NCBI GenBank assembly: GCA_947522695.1
Contig: CANNTX010000007.1
Location: forward strand, 1-31,406
Direction of reading: 5' to 3'
DNA from: an uncultured Bacilli bacterium
GTDB taxonomy: Bacteria > Bacillota_I > Bacilli_A > RF39 > UBA660
Length of the DNA stretch: 31,406 nucleotides
The position numbers and the translations under genes are program-made. Below, in pieces: positions 15,366 through 23,906 of the stretch (position 1 is the stretch's first letter; each line of letters begins with the position of its first letter). The notes beneath the pieces were generated by a model that ran no database searches, was not told the DNA's origin, and worked only from the letters and a program-made list of their open reading frames with translations.

Positions 15366-17324
15366 ATGAAGTATTTTAAATATTTATTGTTATTATTATT
15401 TTGTTTTGTTACATCTGTAAGTGCAGATACTACATATAAACAAGGAGTAATAGCAAAGGGTGTTACTGATGTTTATGTAAGAAAATGTGCTAGTAGTAAT
15501 TGTGATAGAATTTTAAGTGATACTGGTAGTAAGATAAGTATTTCTTATCCAAGAGCGTTTGAAATAATTGGAGAGGAAGGTAATTTTTATAAGATTAGAT
15601 TACAGTATAGTGGATTTTGGTATGAAGGATTTATTACTAAAGGAAATAGTTCTATCTCATTTGTAGATGTTAAGGAATATACAGTTAGTGATAGTTTAAT
15701 TACTGAATATATAAATAAAGGATTTCCAGAATCGTATGCTAAGAGTTTAGCAGTTTTAAAGAGTGTTCATCCTACATGGGAATTTATGCCTTATAATGTT
15801 AATGCTACTTTTGATGAAGTAGTTGCTGGAGAAACTAGATATGTAAACCTTAATTTAATTAATGGATCTAATGAAACACTTAGAAGTACTGAAGATGGAG
15901 CATATAGCGATGGAAAATGGATTACATTTGAAGGTGGATGGTATGCAGCTAGTAAACAAACTATAAAATTTTATTTAGATCCAAGAAATTTCTTAAATGA
16001 TGAACGAGTTTTTATGTTTGAAGAACTTGCTTATAAAGAAAGTATTCATACAGAAGAATTAGTACAAACAATGCTTAGAGGAACATTTATGGAAGGTAAT
16101 ACTTTTTATTATAATGATAATAATGAAAAGTTTGAAGTAAGTTATGCTAGAACATTTATGGATTCTGCTAAGAAAAATGGTGTAAGTCCAGTTCATCTAG
16201 TTGCACGAGCAATTCAAGAACAAGGAACAAAAGGATCTGTTTTATCAAGTGGAGATAATGCGGAATATCCTGGATATTATAATTTCTTTAATATAAACGC
16301 TAGTGGTAAGACGCAGGCTGATATTATTAGATCTGGGCTAGCTTATGCCAAAAAGAAAAATTGGAATAGTCCTTATGCGGCAATTGTTGACGGGGGAAAT
16401 TTATTAAGTAGATATGTTACTGAATATAAACAAAGTACATTATATTTACAAAAATTTGATTTAGCTGGAGAAACTTATTATAGTACTCAATATATGCAAA
16501 ATGTAAGAGCACCTTATAGTGAATCATTTAATTATTATGAAGGTTATTATGATAATGGTTTAATTGATACTGGTTTTATATTTTCAATACCGGTATTTAA
16601 GGGAGATATGCCTACTTTAACAACGTTAGATGTTAATTATAATGAAGATAATACTTTAGCTAGTTTAAGTGTTACAGGTTGTAATTTAATGCCATCATTT
16701 ACAAGCAGTGCAACTAATTATACATGTTATATTTCTAAAGATGTTAATAAAGTAACTGTTAACGCTACTGCTACTAATGCTAATGCAAAAGTTGAAGGAA
16801 TTGGTGAGAAAACCTTAGATAATGATGAAACAAAACTTGATGTTGTTGTAACAAGTGCATCAGGTGATAAAAAAACTTATACAATATTAATTCAAAAAAG
16901 AGAAGAAATATTATATAGTCCTGATGAAGTATTATCTAATTTACAAATTAATATAAAAAATAATTATATAAGTCATTTTGATGATAATATAGATGCTAGT
17001 TCATTTATTAGTCAGATAAATTTAAATTATCCAACGATGATAGCAGAAATTAGCGAAAATAAAATATTATCTACTGGAATGACATTAAAATTAAAAGGCA
17101 ATGGAGAGAAAGCTTATACTATTGTTATATATGGAGATAATAATGGTGATGGAAATATAGATATTGTTGATTTACTTAAAGTACAAAAAGATATTTTAGG
17201 GGTTAATAAATTAACTGATGGTTATAGAGAAGCGGCTGATGTTAATAAAGATGGTGTGGTTGATATAATTGATTTACTTAAAATTCAAAAACATATTTTA
17301 GGTGTTAGTAAAATAGAACAATAG
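15366..17324 (+). CDS. Secreted SH3b / glucosaminidase / cadherin-like / dockerin cell-wall hydrolase
   Basis: 652 residues. Signal peptide 1-20 (YLLLLLFCFVTSVSA). A bacterial SH3 domain at about 25-105 (VTDVYVRKCASSNCDRIL, FYKIRLQYSGFWYEGFI) should bind peptidoglycan. About 115-410 is a GH73-like N-acetylglucosaminidase region with catalytic Glu285 in ARAIQEQGTKGS and YYNFFNINASG, as in LytD-type autolysins. A cadherin-like beta-sandwich follows (about 420-515, ATATNANAKVEGIGEKTL, GDKKTYTILIQ). The C-terminus is a two-repeat type I dockerin: calcium loops DNNGDGNIDIVD (from 591) and DVNKDGVVDIID (from 625), each followed by LLKxQKxILGV. AGGAGG at its end serves the downstream cohesin gene. 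Dockerins bind cohesins, and one is encoded ten bases downstream. Confidence 0.9.
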   Translation: MKYFKYLLLLLFCFVTSVSADTTYKQGVIAKGVTDVYVRKCASSNCDRILSDTGSKISISYPRAFEIIGEEGNFYKIRLQYSGFWYEGFITKGNSSISFVDVKEYTVSDSLITEYINKGFPESYAKSLAVLKSVHPTWEFMPYNVNATFDEVVAGETRYVNLNLINGSNETLRSTEDGAYSDGKWITFEGGWYAASKQTIKFYLDPRNFLNDERVFMFEELAYKESIHTEELVQTMLRGTFMEGNTFYYNDNNEKFEVSYARTFMDSAKKNGVSPVHLVARAIQEQGTKGSVLSSGDNAEYPGYYNFFNINASGKTQADIIRSGLAYAKKKNWNSPYAAIVDGGNLLSRYVTEYKQSTLYLQKFDLAGETYYSTQYMQNVRAPYSESFNYYEGYYDNGLIDTGFIFSIPVFKGDMPTLTTLDVNYNEDNTLASLSVTGCNLMPSFTSSATNYTCYISKDVNKVTVNATATNANAKVEGIGEKTLDNDETKLDVVVTSASGDKKTYTILIQKREEILYSPDEVLSNLQINIKNNYISHFDDNIDASSFISQINLNYPTMIAEISENKILSTGMTLKLKGNGEKAYTIVIYGDNNGDGNIDIVDLLKVQKDILGVNKLTDGYREAADVNKDGVVDIIDLLKIQKHILGVSKIEQ

Positions 17325-17333
17325 GAGGAATAT

Positions 17334-18755
17334 ATGAAAAAATATATAATAATGTTTATTATGTTATTGTTACCCTTGAATATTTATGCAGCAACTGGAT
17401 CAATAAAAGCTAGTAGTAGTTCAAGTAATGTGACAATAAATAATACTTTTACAGTAACTGTTAAGGTATCTTCTAGTGGTAAACTTGGTTCATGGCAATT
17501 TGGCGTTTCTTATGATAAATCAAAATTATCTTTAATTAGTGGTGAACCTAGTGTTGTTCAATATGGTGATGGAGTTATTTCATCTAAGTCATATACTTAT
17601 AAATTTAAGGCTATTGCAGTAGGAACAGCAACTTTCAATGTTGAAAATACTAAATTAGTTGATTGGGATAGTGAAAGTGTTGTAGCAACTAGTGGATCTA
17701 CTATTAAAATTAATATTAAGGAACCTGTTATAATTAATTATTCTTCGGATAATAATTTAAAATCACTAAGTATAGATGGATTTGAAATAAGTCCTAAATT
17801 TGATCAAAAGACTTTAGAATATACTAGTCTAGTTACAGCTGATACTACAAAGATTAAAATTAATGGTGAGGTAAATGATAAAAAAGCAAAAGTAAGTGGT
17901 TTAGGCGAGTTTGACGTTAAAGAAGGATTAAATGAGTTTAATATAGTTGTTACTGCAGAAAATGGAACAAGTAAGACTTATGTGGTTAAGGTAACTGTTT
18001 CTGAAAAAGATCCTATTGTTAATAAATTTAAAAATGGTGAATTTAATATATTAAGAAAATTACCGGAAAATTTACCAACAAATTTTGTGGCTTCAACTAT
18101 TAAATTTAATGAAGAAGAGGTTGCTTGTTTAAAAAATGATACTTTAAATTTAACATTACTTTATTTAAGAGATAGTAATAATAAAGAAGGATTTTATATT
18201 TATGATGAAGTTAATAATGAAGTAAGTTATTATAATGAAGTTGGATCAAATGATTTTAAAATATATTTAACTAATAAAGAAATAAATATTAAGAATTTAA
18301 TTAAAGAAGAAATAACTATTAATGATGAAAAGGTTTTTGGATATAGATTAACTAAAGATAGTAATAATTATGTTATTAGTGGCACTAATATTTCAACAGG
18401 TAAAAATGAATTATATTTATATGATAGTGTTAATAAAATAATATCTTTATTTAGTCAAAAAGATTTTGAAACTTTAAATGATAGTAATAAGTTATATATG
18501 TATGTTTCTATTGGTTTAGGTGTATGTGTTGTTATACTTTTATTAGCACTTATTCTTATAAACAATAGTAAAAATAAATTAGCTAAGGTTTTTATGCAAA
18601 AACAAGAGGAAATGGTAAATCAGATAAATAAGGAAAAAGAAAATAACGCTAATAAAAAGAATAAAAAAAGAAAGAATAAGGAAGATAAAAATTTAGAAAC
18701 TGATGAAAGTAATGAATTAAAAGATAATCAAGAAGAAGAAAATATTTTAGAATAA
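17334..18755 (+). CDS. Membrane-anchored cohesin-domain protein
   Basis: 473 residues. Signal peptide 1-20 (YIIMFIMLLLPLNIYA). A cohesin domain spans about 22-132 (NNTFTVTVKVSSSGKLGSWQ, FGVSYDKSKLSLISGE, GTATFNVENTKLVD). A cadherin-like sandwich at about 140-228 (LKSLSIDGFEISPKFD, GTSKTYVVKVTV) resembles the one in the neighbour. An unassigned extracellular region spans about 230-385. One TM helix lies at about 390-411 (VSIGLGVCVVILLLALILIN), and a K/E-rich cytoplasmic tail ends the protein. A single cohesin in a membrane protein next to a dockerin hydrolase implies the hydrolase is docked at the cell surface. AGGAGG lies six bases before the ATG. Cohesin call from fold pattern, strengthened by the dockerin next door. 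Confidence 0.82.
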   Translation: MKKYIIMFIMLLLPLNIYAATGSIKASSSSSNVTINNTFTVTVKVSSSGKLGSWQFGVSYDKSKLSLISGEPSVVQYGDGVISSKSYTYKFKAIAVGTATFNVENTKLVDWDSESVVATSGSTIKINIKEPVIINYSSDNNLKSLSIDGFEISPKFDQKTLEYTSLVTADTTKIKINGEVNDKKAKVSGLGEFDVKEGLNEFNIVVTAENGTSKTYVVKVTVSEKDPIVNKFKNGEFNILRKLPENLPTNFVASTIKFNEEEVACLKNDTLNLTLLYLRDSNNKEGFYIYDEVNNEVSYYNEVGSNDFKIYLTNKEINIKNLIKEEITINDEKVFGYRLTKDSNNYVISGTNISTGKNELYLYDSVNKIISLFSQKDFETLNDSNKLYMYVSIGLGVCVVILLLALILINNSKNKLAKVFMQKQEEMVNQINKEKENNANKKNKKRKNKEDKNLETDESNELKDNQEEENILE

Positions 18756-18769
18756 ATTCTTCTTTTTTA
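18731..18769 (+). terminator. Terminator overlapping the cohesin gene end
   Basis: AAGAAGAA (18733-18740) pairs with TTCTTCTT (18757-18764) across a 16-base loop, followed by T-rich sequence. The long loop makes it moderate. Confidence 0.55.
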
Positions 18770-18881
18770 TTTTTGCCAATTTTTAATAAGTTCTAATAAC
18801 GTCAAGTGAATGTAAAACTTTTAAAAAATAACAAGTAAAATGACACCTTTTGGGTAATAAGAATATATAGAGGCGCAAATT

Positions 18882-18903
18882 GTAAGTACTTTTTGGTACT
18901 TAC
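18882..18903. repeat. Inverted repeat upstream of the Rpn gene
   Basis: Perfect 8-bp dyad GTAAGTAC / GTACTTAC with loop TTTTTG, in the 242-base spacer before the Rpn gene. No T-run follows on either strand, so an operator or attenuator is more likely than a terminator. The rest of the spacer holds CGTCAAGTGAA (18800-18810) and no convincing promoter. Confidence 0.6.
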
Positions 18904-18932
18904 TAAAAAAATAAATGGAAGGGAGTTATTTT

Positions 18933-18968
18933 ATGTTTAATTTAAAAGTTATGTTGTTATTTCTGTAA
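18933..18968 (+). other. Possible 11-codon leader peptide
   Basis: ATG with a well-placed GGAAGGGAG (spacing six) opens MFNLKVMLLFL and stops at TAA, 29 bases before the Rpn start. Good ribosome site but very short; it could be a leader peptide or chance. Confidence 0.3.
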
Positions 18969-18997
18969 TCTAAGTTAAAGAAAAGGAAGTGGTTTAA

Positions 18998-19941
18998 ATG
19001 CATGAATTGATTAAAGAAAAAACAATATATGGTATTACGTTTAAAGTTATTGAAGATAATATTAAAGTGGATAAAGATTTTCAGATACCTTTAATAGAAG
19101 ATAGATCATTTAGGTATATTTGTCATGTTTATCCTAAAGTTATTATTAAGTTTTTAGCTGGTGTATGTAACATTGATGAAAATTTAATTGAATCAGCTTA
19201 TTTTGTAGATACAACAATGCCTGATTTAAGATTTAATGATAAGAAAATTGATGCGTTGACTTACTTGTTAGTATCCCACCAGAAGAATATATTAATATAG
19301 AGGCTAATACTTCAAATGGCAAGAGTATCTTAATTAAGAATACAAATTATATGTTTAGGTTTATATTAAGTAAACAAAAAACTGGAAAAGAATTAAAAAG
19401 TGTTAAGTTATCACAAGTAAACTTTGATTTATATTCAGAAAAGTTTATGGGAGGGATAGTAAATATATATACATCAAGAAATAATTTAAATAATAATATC
19501 TTACCAGAAATGCCTGTTGTAGTACATATAGGACTTGATAAAGTTTATGATAATCCGTATAATGAGAATATAAGTAACTGGAATAAGAGGTTCATGAAAA
19601 TCTTAACATCAAGAAGTATAAAATATACGGAAGAATTAGCAGGAAAATATAAGGATTTAAAGGAGGTTGCGAGACTTATGAGGGAATATTCAGAAGATAC
19701 ATCTAACTTAATATATTATGATAAAGAAGCAATGGATGAAAGTATAAGAAAAACTGACCTTAAGTTTGCAAAAGAAGAAGGATTCGATGATGGTTTTGAT
19801 AGTGGTGTTGAAGTTGGTGAAAGTAATAAGACATTATCAATAGCTAAAAAGTTATTAGAAAAAGGGATACCTATAGATATAATATCTGAAACAACTAATT
19901 TAAATAAAAAAGAAATATTAAAGTTGCAAAACAACCAATAA
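18998..19941 (+). pseudogene. Rpn-family (PD-(D/E)XK) recombination-promoting nuclease/transposase, frameshifted
   Basis: Rpn-family proteins (YhgA-like) are nucleases of about 300 residues linked to recombination and phage defence. The first frame gives 100 residues (MHELIKEKTIYGITFKVIED ... LRFNDKKIDALTY) and stops at 19300. The remainder continues in the next frame: DLLVSIPPEEYINIEANTSN, MFRFILSKQKTGKEL, and a C-terminal IAKKLLEKGIPIDIISETTN typical of the family. The break falls at about 19250-19258. One extra G in GATGCG/TTGAC would restore IDAVDLLV and a 314-residue protein. The active-site pieces (RFNDKKID, and the E/N of YINIEAN) sit on opposite sides of the break. AAGGAAGTGG precedes the ATG. 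It could also be a sequencing error or programmed shift; no classic slippery run is at the site. Confidence 0.82.
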
Positions 19942-19955
19942 TATTTCTTTTTTTA
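19907..19955 (+). terminator. Terminator of the Rpn gene with nested hairpin
   Basis: Outer arms AAAAAGAAATATT (19907-19919) and AATATTTCTTTTT (19940-19952) are perfect. An inner stem GTTG/CAAC (19923-19926, 19932-19935) sits in the loop, and a T-run follows. It overlaps the gene's last codons. Confidence 0.8.
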
Positions 19956-19986
19956 ATAATACTTTATTTTAATTTTTTATATAATT

Positions 19987-19995
19987 TGATATACT
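19987..19995 (+). promoter_or_regulatory. Extended -10 promoter of the nucleoside kinase gene
   Basis: TG-A-TATACT at 19987-19995; no clear -35. Start near 20002, then AGGGGAAG before the GTG at 20021. Confidence 0.5.
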
Positions 19996-20020
19996 AGTAA
20001 AAGAATAGGGGAAGATAAAT

Positions 20021-21487
20021 GTGTTACTTGATAGATATGAAACTAAATTAATTCAATCTGGATTAAAAATGGTAATGTATGTTGCAGTTAGAAAACTATT
20101 TAAATGTGATGTTTATTTTATGCATTCATTAGATAAAGGATTATATTGTAAAATTCAAAGTAAAAATAATTTAAATAATGATGATATTAATAATTTAAAA
20201 GAAATGATGGATGATTTAGTAAGTAAAGATTTAAAGATTACTAAAAAAGTTATAACTGTTAAAGATGCATATAATTTTTATATTAAAATAAATGAAATGG
20301 AAAAGGCTAATAACATTTTATATTCTAATGATAAAACTGTTACTATCTATGAATTATGCGGATATTATAATTATTTTTTAAGTGATATGCCAGAGTCTAC
20401 AGGAAGTCTTAAGAATTATATATTAAATTATTTAGGAGATAATAGTGTGGTGTTATCTACTCCTTATTTAAGTGATTTTTCACTTCCAACATTTACTAAT
20501 CAAGATATGATTTTAAAAAGTTTTAGTGATTATAAAAATTGGTGTAATTTAGTACATGTTAATTATATTTCAGATTTAAATATGTTAGTTTCAGAAAGTA
20601 AAATAAAAGAATTTATTAAGAAAAATGATATAATGATGGATAATCAAATATATGAACTAGCTAATTTAATTAGAAAAGAGAATAAAAAATTAGTACTTTT
20701 AGGTGGACCATCATCATCTGGTAAGACAACAAGTACTAAAAAATTAGCACTTTATATGAGTGCGATAGGTCTTAATCCGATATATCTTGGGTTAGATGAT
20801 TATTTTAAAGAGAAAGTTGATTCTCCTAAGTTGGAAAATGGTGAATATGATTTTGAATCAATTGATTGTATAGATTTAGATTTATTTAACAAACAACTAA
20901 CTCAAATTTTAAATGGTGAGGAAGTAAGTGTTCCAACTTATAACTTTGTTGAAGGAAAGAAAGAATATAAGGGAAGATTAATAAAATTAAAAGAAAATGA
21001 CATAATACTTATTGAGGGATTACATTGTTTAAATGAAACTTTAACTAGTACAATTCCTAAAGATGCTAAATTAAAAGTTTATATTAGTCCTTTTATGCCT
21101 TTATCGGTTGATAGACATAATCATATTTCGACGGTTGATATTAGGCTTCTTAGAAGAATAGTTAGAGATAATAGAACTAGAGGATATAATGTTCAAGATA
21201 CATTAAAATCGTGGGATAAAGTACGTAATGGGGAAATAAAATATGTTTTTCCATTTACTAATCAAGCTAATGTAATACTTAATACGGCATATACTTATGA
21301 AATGGGATTATTAAGAGTTTATGCTGAACCACTTCTTTATAGTGTACCAATAGATTCTAAATATTATAATGAATCAAGAAGATTAATAGATGAATTACAA
21401 ATGTTTTTTCCAATTCCTAGTGAATATATTTCTGATAGTAATATATTAAGAGAATTTGTTGGAGAAAGTTATTTTGAAAGAGGATAA
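20021..21487 (+). CDS. Uridine kinase-like nucleoside kinase with ThrRS-like N-terminal domain
   Basis: 488 residues. The C-terminal half is a P-loop kinase of the uridine kinase/phosphoribulokinase family: Walker A GGPSSSGKTT (about 228-237), lid and substrate elements LDDYFKEKVDSPK and YDFESIDCIDLDLF, Walker B-like IILIEGLHCLN, and RRIVRDNRTRGY. The N-terminal half resembles the ThrRS second additional domain region (MHSLDKGLYCKI, NNDDINNLKEMMDDLV, YELCGYYNYFLSDMP). Such fusions are known in Bacillota and some use nucleosides as substrates. The N-terminal ubiquitin-like TGS domain sometimes present is missing or reduced. GTG start 20021 is set by GGGGAAG seven bases upstream. The overlapping ATG at 20019 is in a frame that closes after nine codons. 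Substrate is inferred. Confidence 0.85.
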   Translation: MLLDRYETKLIQSGLKMVMYVAVRKLFKCDVYFMHSLDKGLYCKIQSKNNLNNDDINNLKEMMDDLVSKDLKITKKVITVKDAYNFYIKINEMEKANNILYSNDKTVTIYELCGYYNYFLSDMPESTGSLKNYILNYLGDNSVVLSTPYLSDFSLPTFTNQDMILKSFSDYKNWCNLVHVNYISDLNMLVSESKIKEFIKKNDIMMDNQIYELANLIRKENKKLVLLGGPSSSGKTTSTKKLALYMSAIGLNPIYLGLDDYFKEKVDSPKLENGEYDFESIDCIDLDLFNKQLTQILNGEEVSVPTYNFVEGKKEYKGRLIKLKENDIILIEGLHCLNETLTSTIPKDAKLKVYISPFMPLSVDRHNHISTVDIRLLRRIVRDNRTRGYNVQDTLKSWDKVRNGEIKYVFPFTNQANVILNTAYTYEMGLLRVYAEPLLYSVPIDSKYYNESRRLIDELQMFFPIPSEYISDSNILREFVGESYFERG

Positions 21488-21490
21488 AAA

Positions 21491-22465
21491 ATGAAAAAGG
21501 TAGTACTATTTATAATAATGTTTATTCCTTTTATTGTATATGCAGATGTTCAAGTGAATAATGATAATTTAAAAGCAGCAGTTGAAGAATATAATCGTTC
21601 AGCTGAAAAATTTTCCATCATAACTGCAGAGCATAAAGAAGAAGAATTTAATGTTGAATTTGATTTTGATAACAATAAATATTATGTGACAAATGGAAAT
21701 CGAAAATATGAAGCTAATTATGAATTTATCGAAAATGGTGTTAAAGTCAAATATATTTATGATGTTACCAAGGGATTATCATATAGTGAAAGTTATTACA
21801 ATGATGCCAAAGTGTATCTTGGACGAATTATGTATCAAATTGTAGAGTATATAAATGGTATAGATTATGATAATACATATGGTTTACTTACCTCATATTT
21901 TGCAATATATGGAGGAGATTTAGATATTGATATCGATACAAATTCTTCTTATATTATTTATGATGACACGAACGACGATGATACATCCACATTTATTTGT
22001 GGTGAAAATAAAAAATGTATACCGCAAAGCAAATATGGCGATTATGCAGTAGAAGTTGCTAAAAATGATTCTAAATTTTATACCTCATTAAATGATAAAA
22101 AAAGTTCTGATGGAACAGTTATGGTTAATTATAGTGTTAAAACTGATACAGAGGATAAATTTGAAATGGATTGTATGTTAACTATTTATACAGATGGAAG
22201 TTTTGAAAAATTAAAAGCATCTTTTGACGAGCAAGATAAGAAAAATAATGAGGATAACAAAGATACTGGAGACAATAAAGATAATAATGTAGATAATAAA
22301 GATACAAACACTTCTGATATTAATGAATCAAGTAAGGATGAAGAAGTAACTGAAAATCCTAAAACGGGAATAATAGATAATGTGTTATATTTAATGGTTG
22401 TTATGTTTATTGTTTATGGATTATGGCTTGGTATAAAAAATAAAAATATATTTAATAAAATATAG
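21491..22465 (+). CDS. Wall-anchored surface protein with NPKTG sorting signal, function unknown
   Basis: 324 residues. Signal peptide 1-18 (VVLFIIMFIPFIVYA). A mixed alpha/beta region without recognisable motifs (YNDAKVYLGRIMYQIVEYIN, FICGENKKCIPQSKYGDYAV) has one likely disulphide pair, C-GENKK-C. A disordered N/D/K-rich stalk follows (about 250-285, NKDTGDNKDNNVDNKDT), then ENPKTG, a hydrophobic helix (VLYLMVVMFIVYGLWLGI) and a basic tail, the standard layout of a sortase substrate with NPKTG for LPXTG. No sortase gene is in the window. It starts three bases after the kinase stop, so the two share a transcript. Confidence 0.72.
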   Translation: MKKVVLFIIMFIPFIVYADVQVNNDNLKAAVEEYNRSAEKFSIITAEHKEEEFNVEFDFDNNKYYVTNGNRKYEANYEFIENGVKVKYIYDVTKGLSYSESYYNDAKVYLGRIMYQIVEYINGIDYDNTYGLLTSYFAIYGGDLDIDIDTNSSYIIYDDTNDDDTSTFICGENKKCIPQSKYGDYAVEVAKNDSKFYTSLNDKKSSDGTVMVNYSVKTDTEDKFEMDCMLTIYTDGSFEKLKASFDEQDKKNNEDNKDTGDNKDNNVDNKDTNTSDINESSKDEEVTENPKTGIIDNVLYLMVVMFIVYGLWLGIKNKNIFNKI

Positions 22466-22484
22466 GAATGAAAGAGGTTAGAAA

Positions 22485-23486
22485 ATGAAGAAAAGAATAG
22501 CAATTAATGGTTTTGGTAGAATTGGTAGAATAGCATATCGTTTACTTTTAGGAAGTAGTGATTATGAGGTTGTTGCTATAAATTCAAGAGGAACTGCTGA
22601 AGATAATGCTTATTTACTAAAATATGATACTGTCTTTAGAAAATTTGATGAAAATATTACAGTGTTAGATGATGGTATTATGGTTGATACAACTTTTACT
22701 AAAGTGCTACAAATTGATGATCCCGAAAAATGTCCTTGGAAAGAATTAAACGTTGATTTAGTTTTAGAATGTACAGGTGCTTTTACTAAAAAAGAAGATG
22801 CATATAAACATATTTTAGCTGGAGCTAAACATGTAATTATTTCGGCTCCTGGTAAAGATGAAATGAAAACTGTAGTTTATGGAGTAAATGAGAATATTTT
22901 AAGTAGGGATGATGAAATTATTTCAAGTGCTTCTTGTACTACAAATTGTTTAGCACCAGTTCTTAAGGTAATAGAGGATAATATTGGAATTGAATCTGGT
23001 TTTATGTCAACAATTCATGCATACACTAATGATCAAAATACTTTAGATGGATCACATAAAAAAGGAATTAAATCAAGAAGAGGAAGAACAGCCGCTTCAA
23101 ATATCATTCCAACTAGTACAGGAGCAGCAAAATCTATTGGTGTAGTTATTCCAACACTTAGCGGTAAAATGGATGGTGTTGCTTATAGAGTTCCAGTTAT
23201 TGATGGTTCTATGGTAGATGTAACTTTAACATTAAATAGAGCAACAAGTGTAGATGAAATAAATGATTTATTTAGAAACAATATGAATGAAGTATTAGAT
23301 TTTACAGTAGATCCTGTTGTTTCATGTGATGTTATTGGAAGTACATGTGGAGCGTTAGTTGATGGATTATCTACTAAGGTGTTAGATGTTAATAAGAAAC
23401 AAGTTAAAATAGTTGCTTGGTATGATAATGAATATGGATATACTTCTCAAATGATTAGAGTTATGGATAAATTATTAAAGTTATAA
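22485..23486 (+). CDS. gap: Glyceraldehyde-3-phosphate dehydrogenase (type I), GapB-like cofactor loop
   Basis: Oxidises glyceraldehyde-3-phosphate to 1,3-bisphosphoglycerate or runs the reverse. 333 residues: Rossmann motif INGFGRIGR (7-15), catalytic C151 in SASCTTNC, HAYTNDQNTLDGSHK, substrate-site RRGRTAASNIIPTSTGAAK, and C-terminal WYDNEYGYTSQM. After the second strand the sequence is VVAINSRGTAEDNAYLLKYDT. The Asp that follows Asn in NAD-specific enzymes (IND) is Ser34 here, as in NADP-preferring B. subtilis GapB, which has Ala. This may therefore be a gluconeogenic or dual-cofactor enzyme. GAAAGAGG precedes the ATG. The usual glycolytic partners (pgk, tpi) are not adjacent. Confidence 0.95.
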   Translation: MKKRIAINGFGRIGRIAYRLLLGSSDYEVVAINSRGTAEDNAYLLKYDTVFRKFDENITVLDDGIMVDTTFTKVLQIDDPEKCPWKELNVDLVLECTGAFTKKEDAYKHILAGAKHVIISAPGKDEMKTVVYGVNENILSRDDEIISSASCTTNCLAPVLKVIEDNIGIESGFMSTIHAYTNDQNTLDGSHKKGIKSRRGRTAASNIIPTSTGAAKSIGVVIPTLSGKMDGVAYRVPVIDGSMVDVTLTLNRATSVDEINDLFRNNMNEVLDFTVDPVVSCDVIGSTCGALVDGLSTKVLDVNKKQVKIVAWYDNEYGYTSQMIRVMDKLLKL

Positions 23487-23487
23487 T

Positions 23488-23877
23488 ATGAAGACGATAG
23501 TTGAATATGATGTTAAAGGTGATACATCAGGAATGATTAGATGTTATCCTAAAAATAATAAATTAGTTAAATTTAAAGATATTGTGCTAGATAATTTAGA
23601 AAGTTATAGTGATTATCATAAGAGTAGTTATAGTTTATGGGAAAAATATGATGAATTTATTGATAAAGTATTAGAAAATTATAGTTTAGATATTGATTTA
23701 GAAAAATTAAATGATAATAAGTTAGAATATATTAAAATGAAAAGTAATTCTTCATTTTATACTGAAGATGATTTTAATACTTTAATTAATAATATTAATG
23801 ATGAATATAAAAAAATTATTGAAATTATTGAAACTAAAACTGATAAAAAGTTTGGAAAAGATTACATATTATTGTAA
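23488..23877 (+). CDS. Conserved-looking hypothetical protein after GAPDH
   Basis: Not recognised. 129 residues, cytoplasmic, charged, mostly helical after a short beta start (MKTIVEYDVKGDTSGMIRCY). Further segments are SYSDYHKSSYSLWEKYDEFI and NINDEYKKIIEIIETKTDKK. It begins one base after the gap stop with no Shine-Dalgarno sequence, so it depends on coupling. Base and codon use match the neighbours. Its stop codon lies in the terminator hairpin, so it ends the transcript. Confidence 0.65.
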   Translation: MKTIVEYDVKGDTSGMIRCYPKNNKLVKFKDIVLDNLESYSDYHKSSYSLWEKYDEFIDKVLENYSLDIDLEKLNDNKLEYIKMKSNSSFYTEDDFNTLINNINDEYKKIIEIIETKTDKKFGKDYILL

Positions 23878-23886
23878 TTTTTTTTT
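23861..23886 (+). terminator. Terminator of the gap unit, overlapping the recD2 promoter
   Basis: ATTACA (23861-23866) pairs with TGTAAT (23873-23878), loop TATTAT, then eight T. Short AT-rich stem but an excellent T-run; the right arm overlaps the recD2 -35 box. Confidence 0.65.
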
Positions 23887-23899
23887 GATGTGATAAAAT
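23872..23899 (+). promoter_or_regulatory. recD2 promoter (leaderless arrangement)
   Basis: -35 TTGTAA (23872-23877), 16-base spacer, extended -10 TG-A-TAAAAT (23891-23899). The expected start, 7-8 bases on, coincides with the ATG at 23907, and no ribosome site exists. Confidence 0.6.
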
Positions 23900-23906
23900 T
23901 ATATGT

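Noticed and set aside
19351..19941. A separate 196-residue gene
   Set aside because: It is the 3' part of the Rpn gene; the same frame continues upstream of its Met with family-typical sequence and no ribosome site is present.
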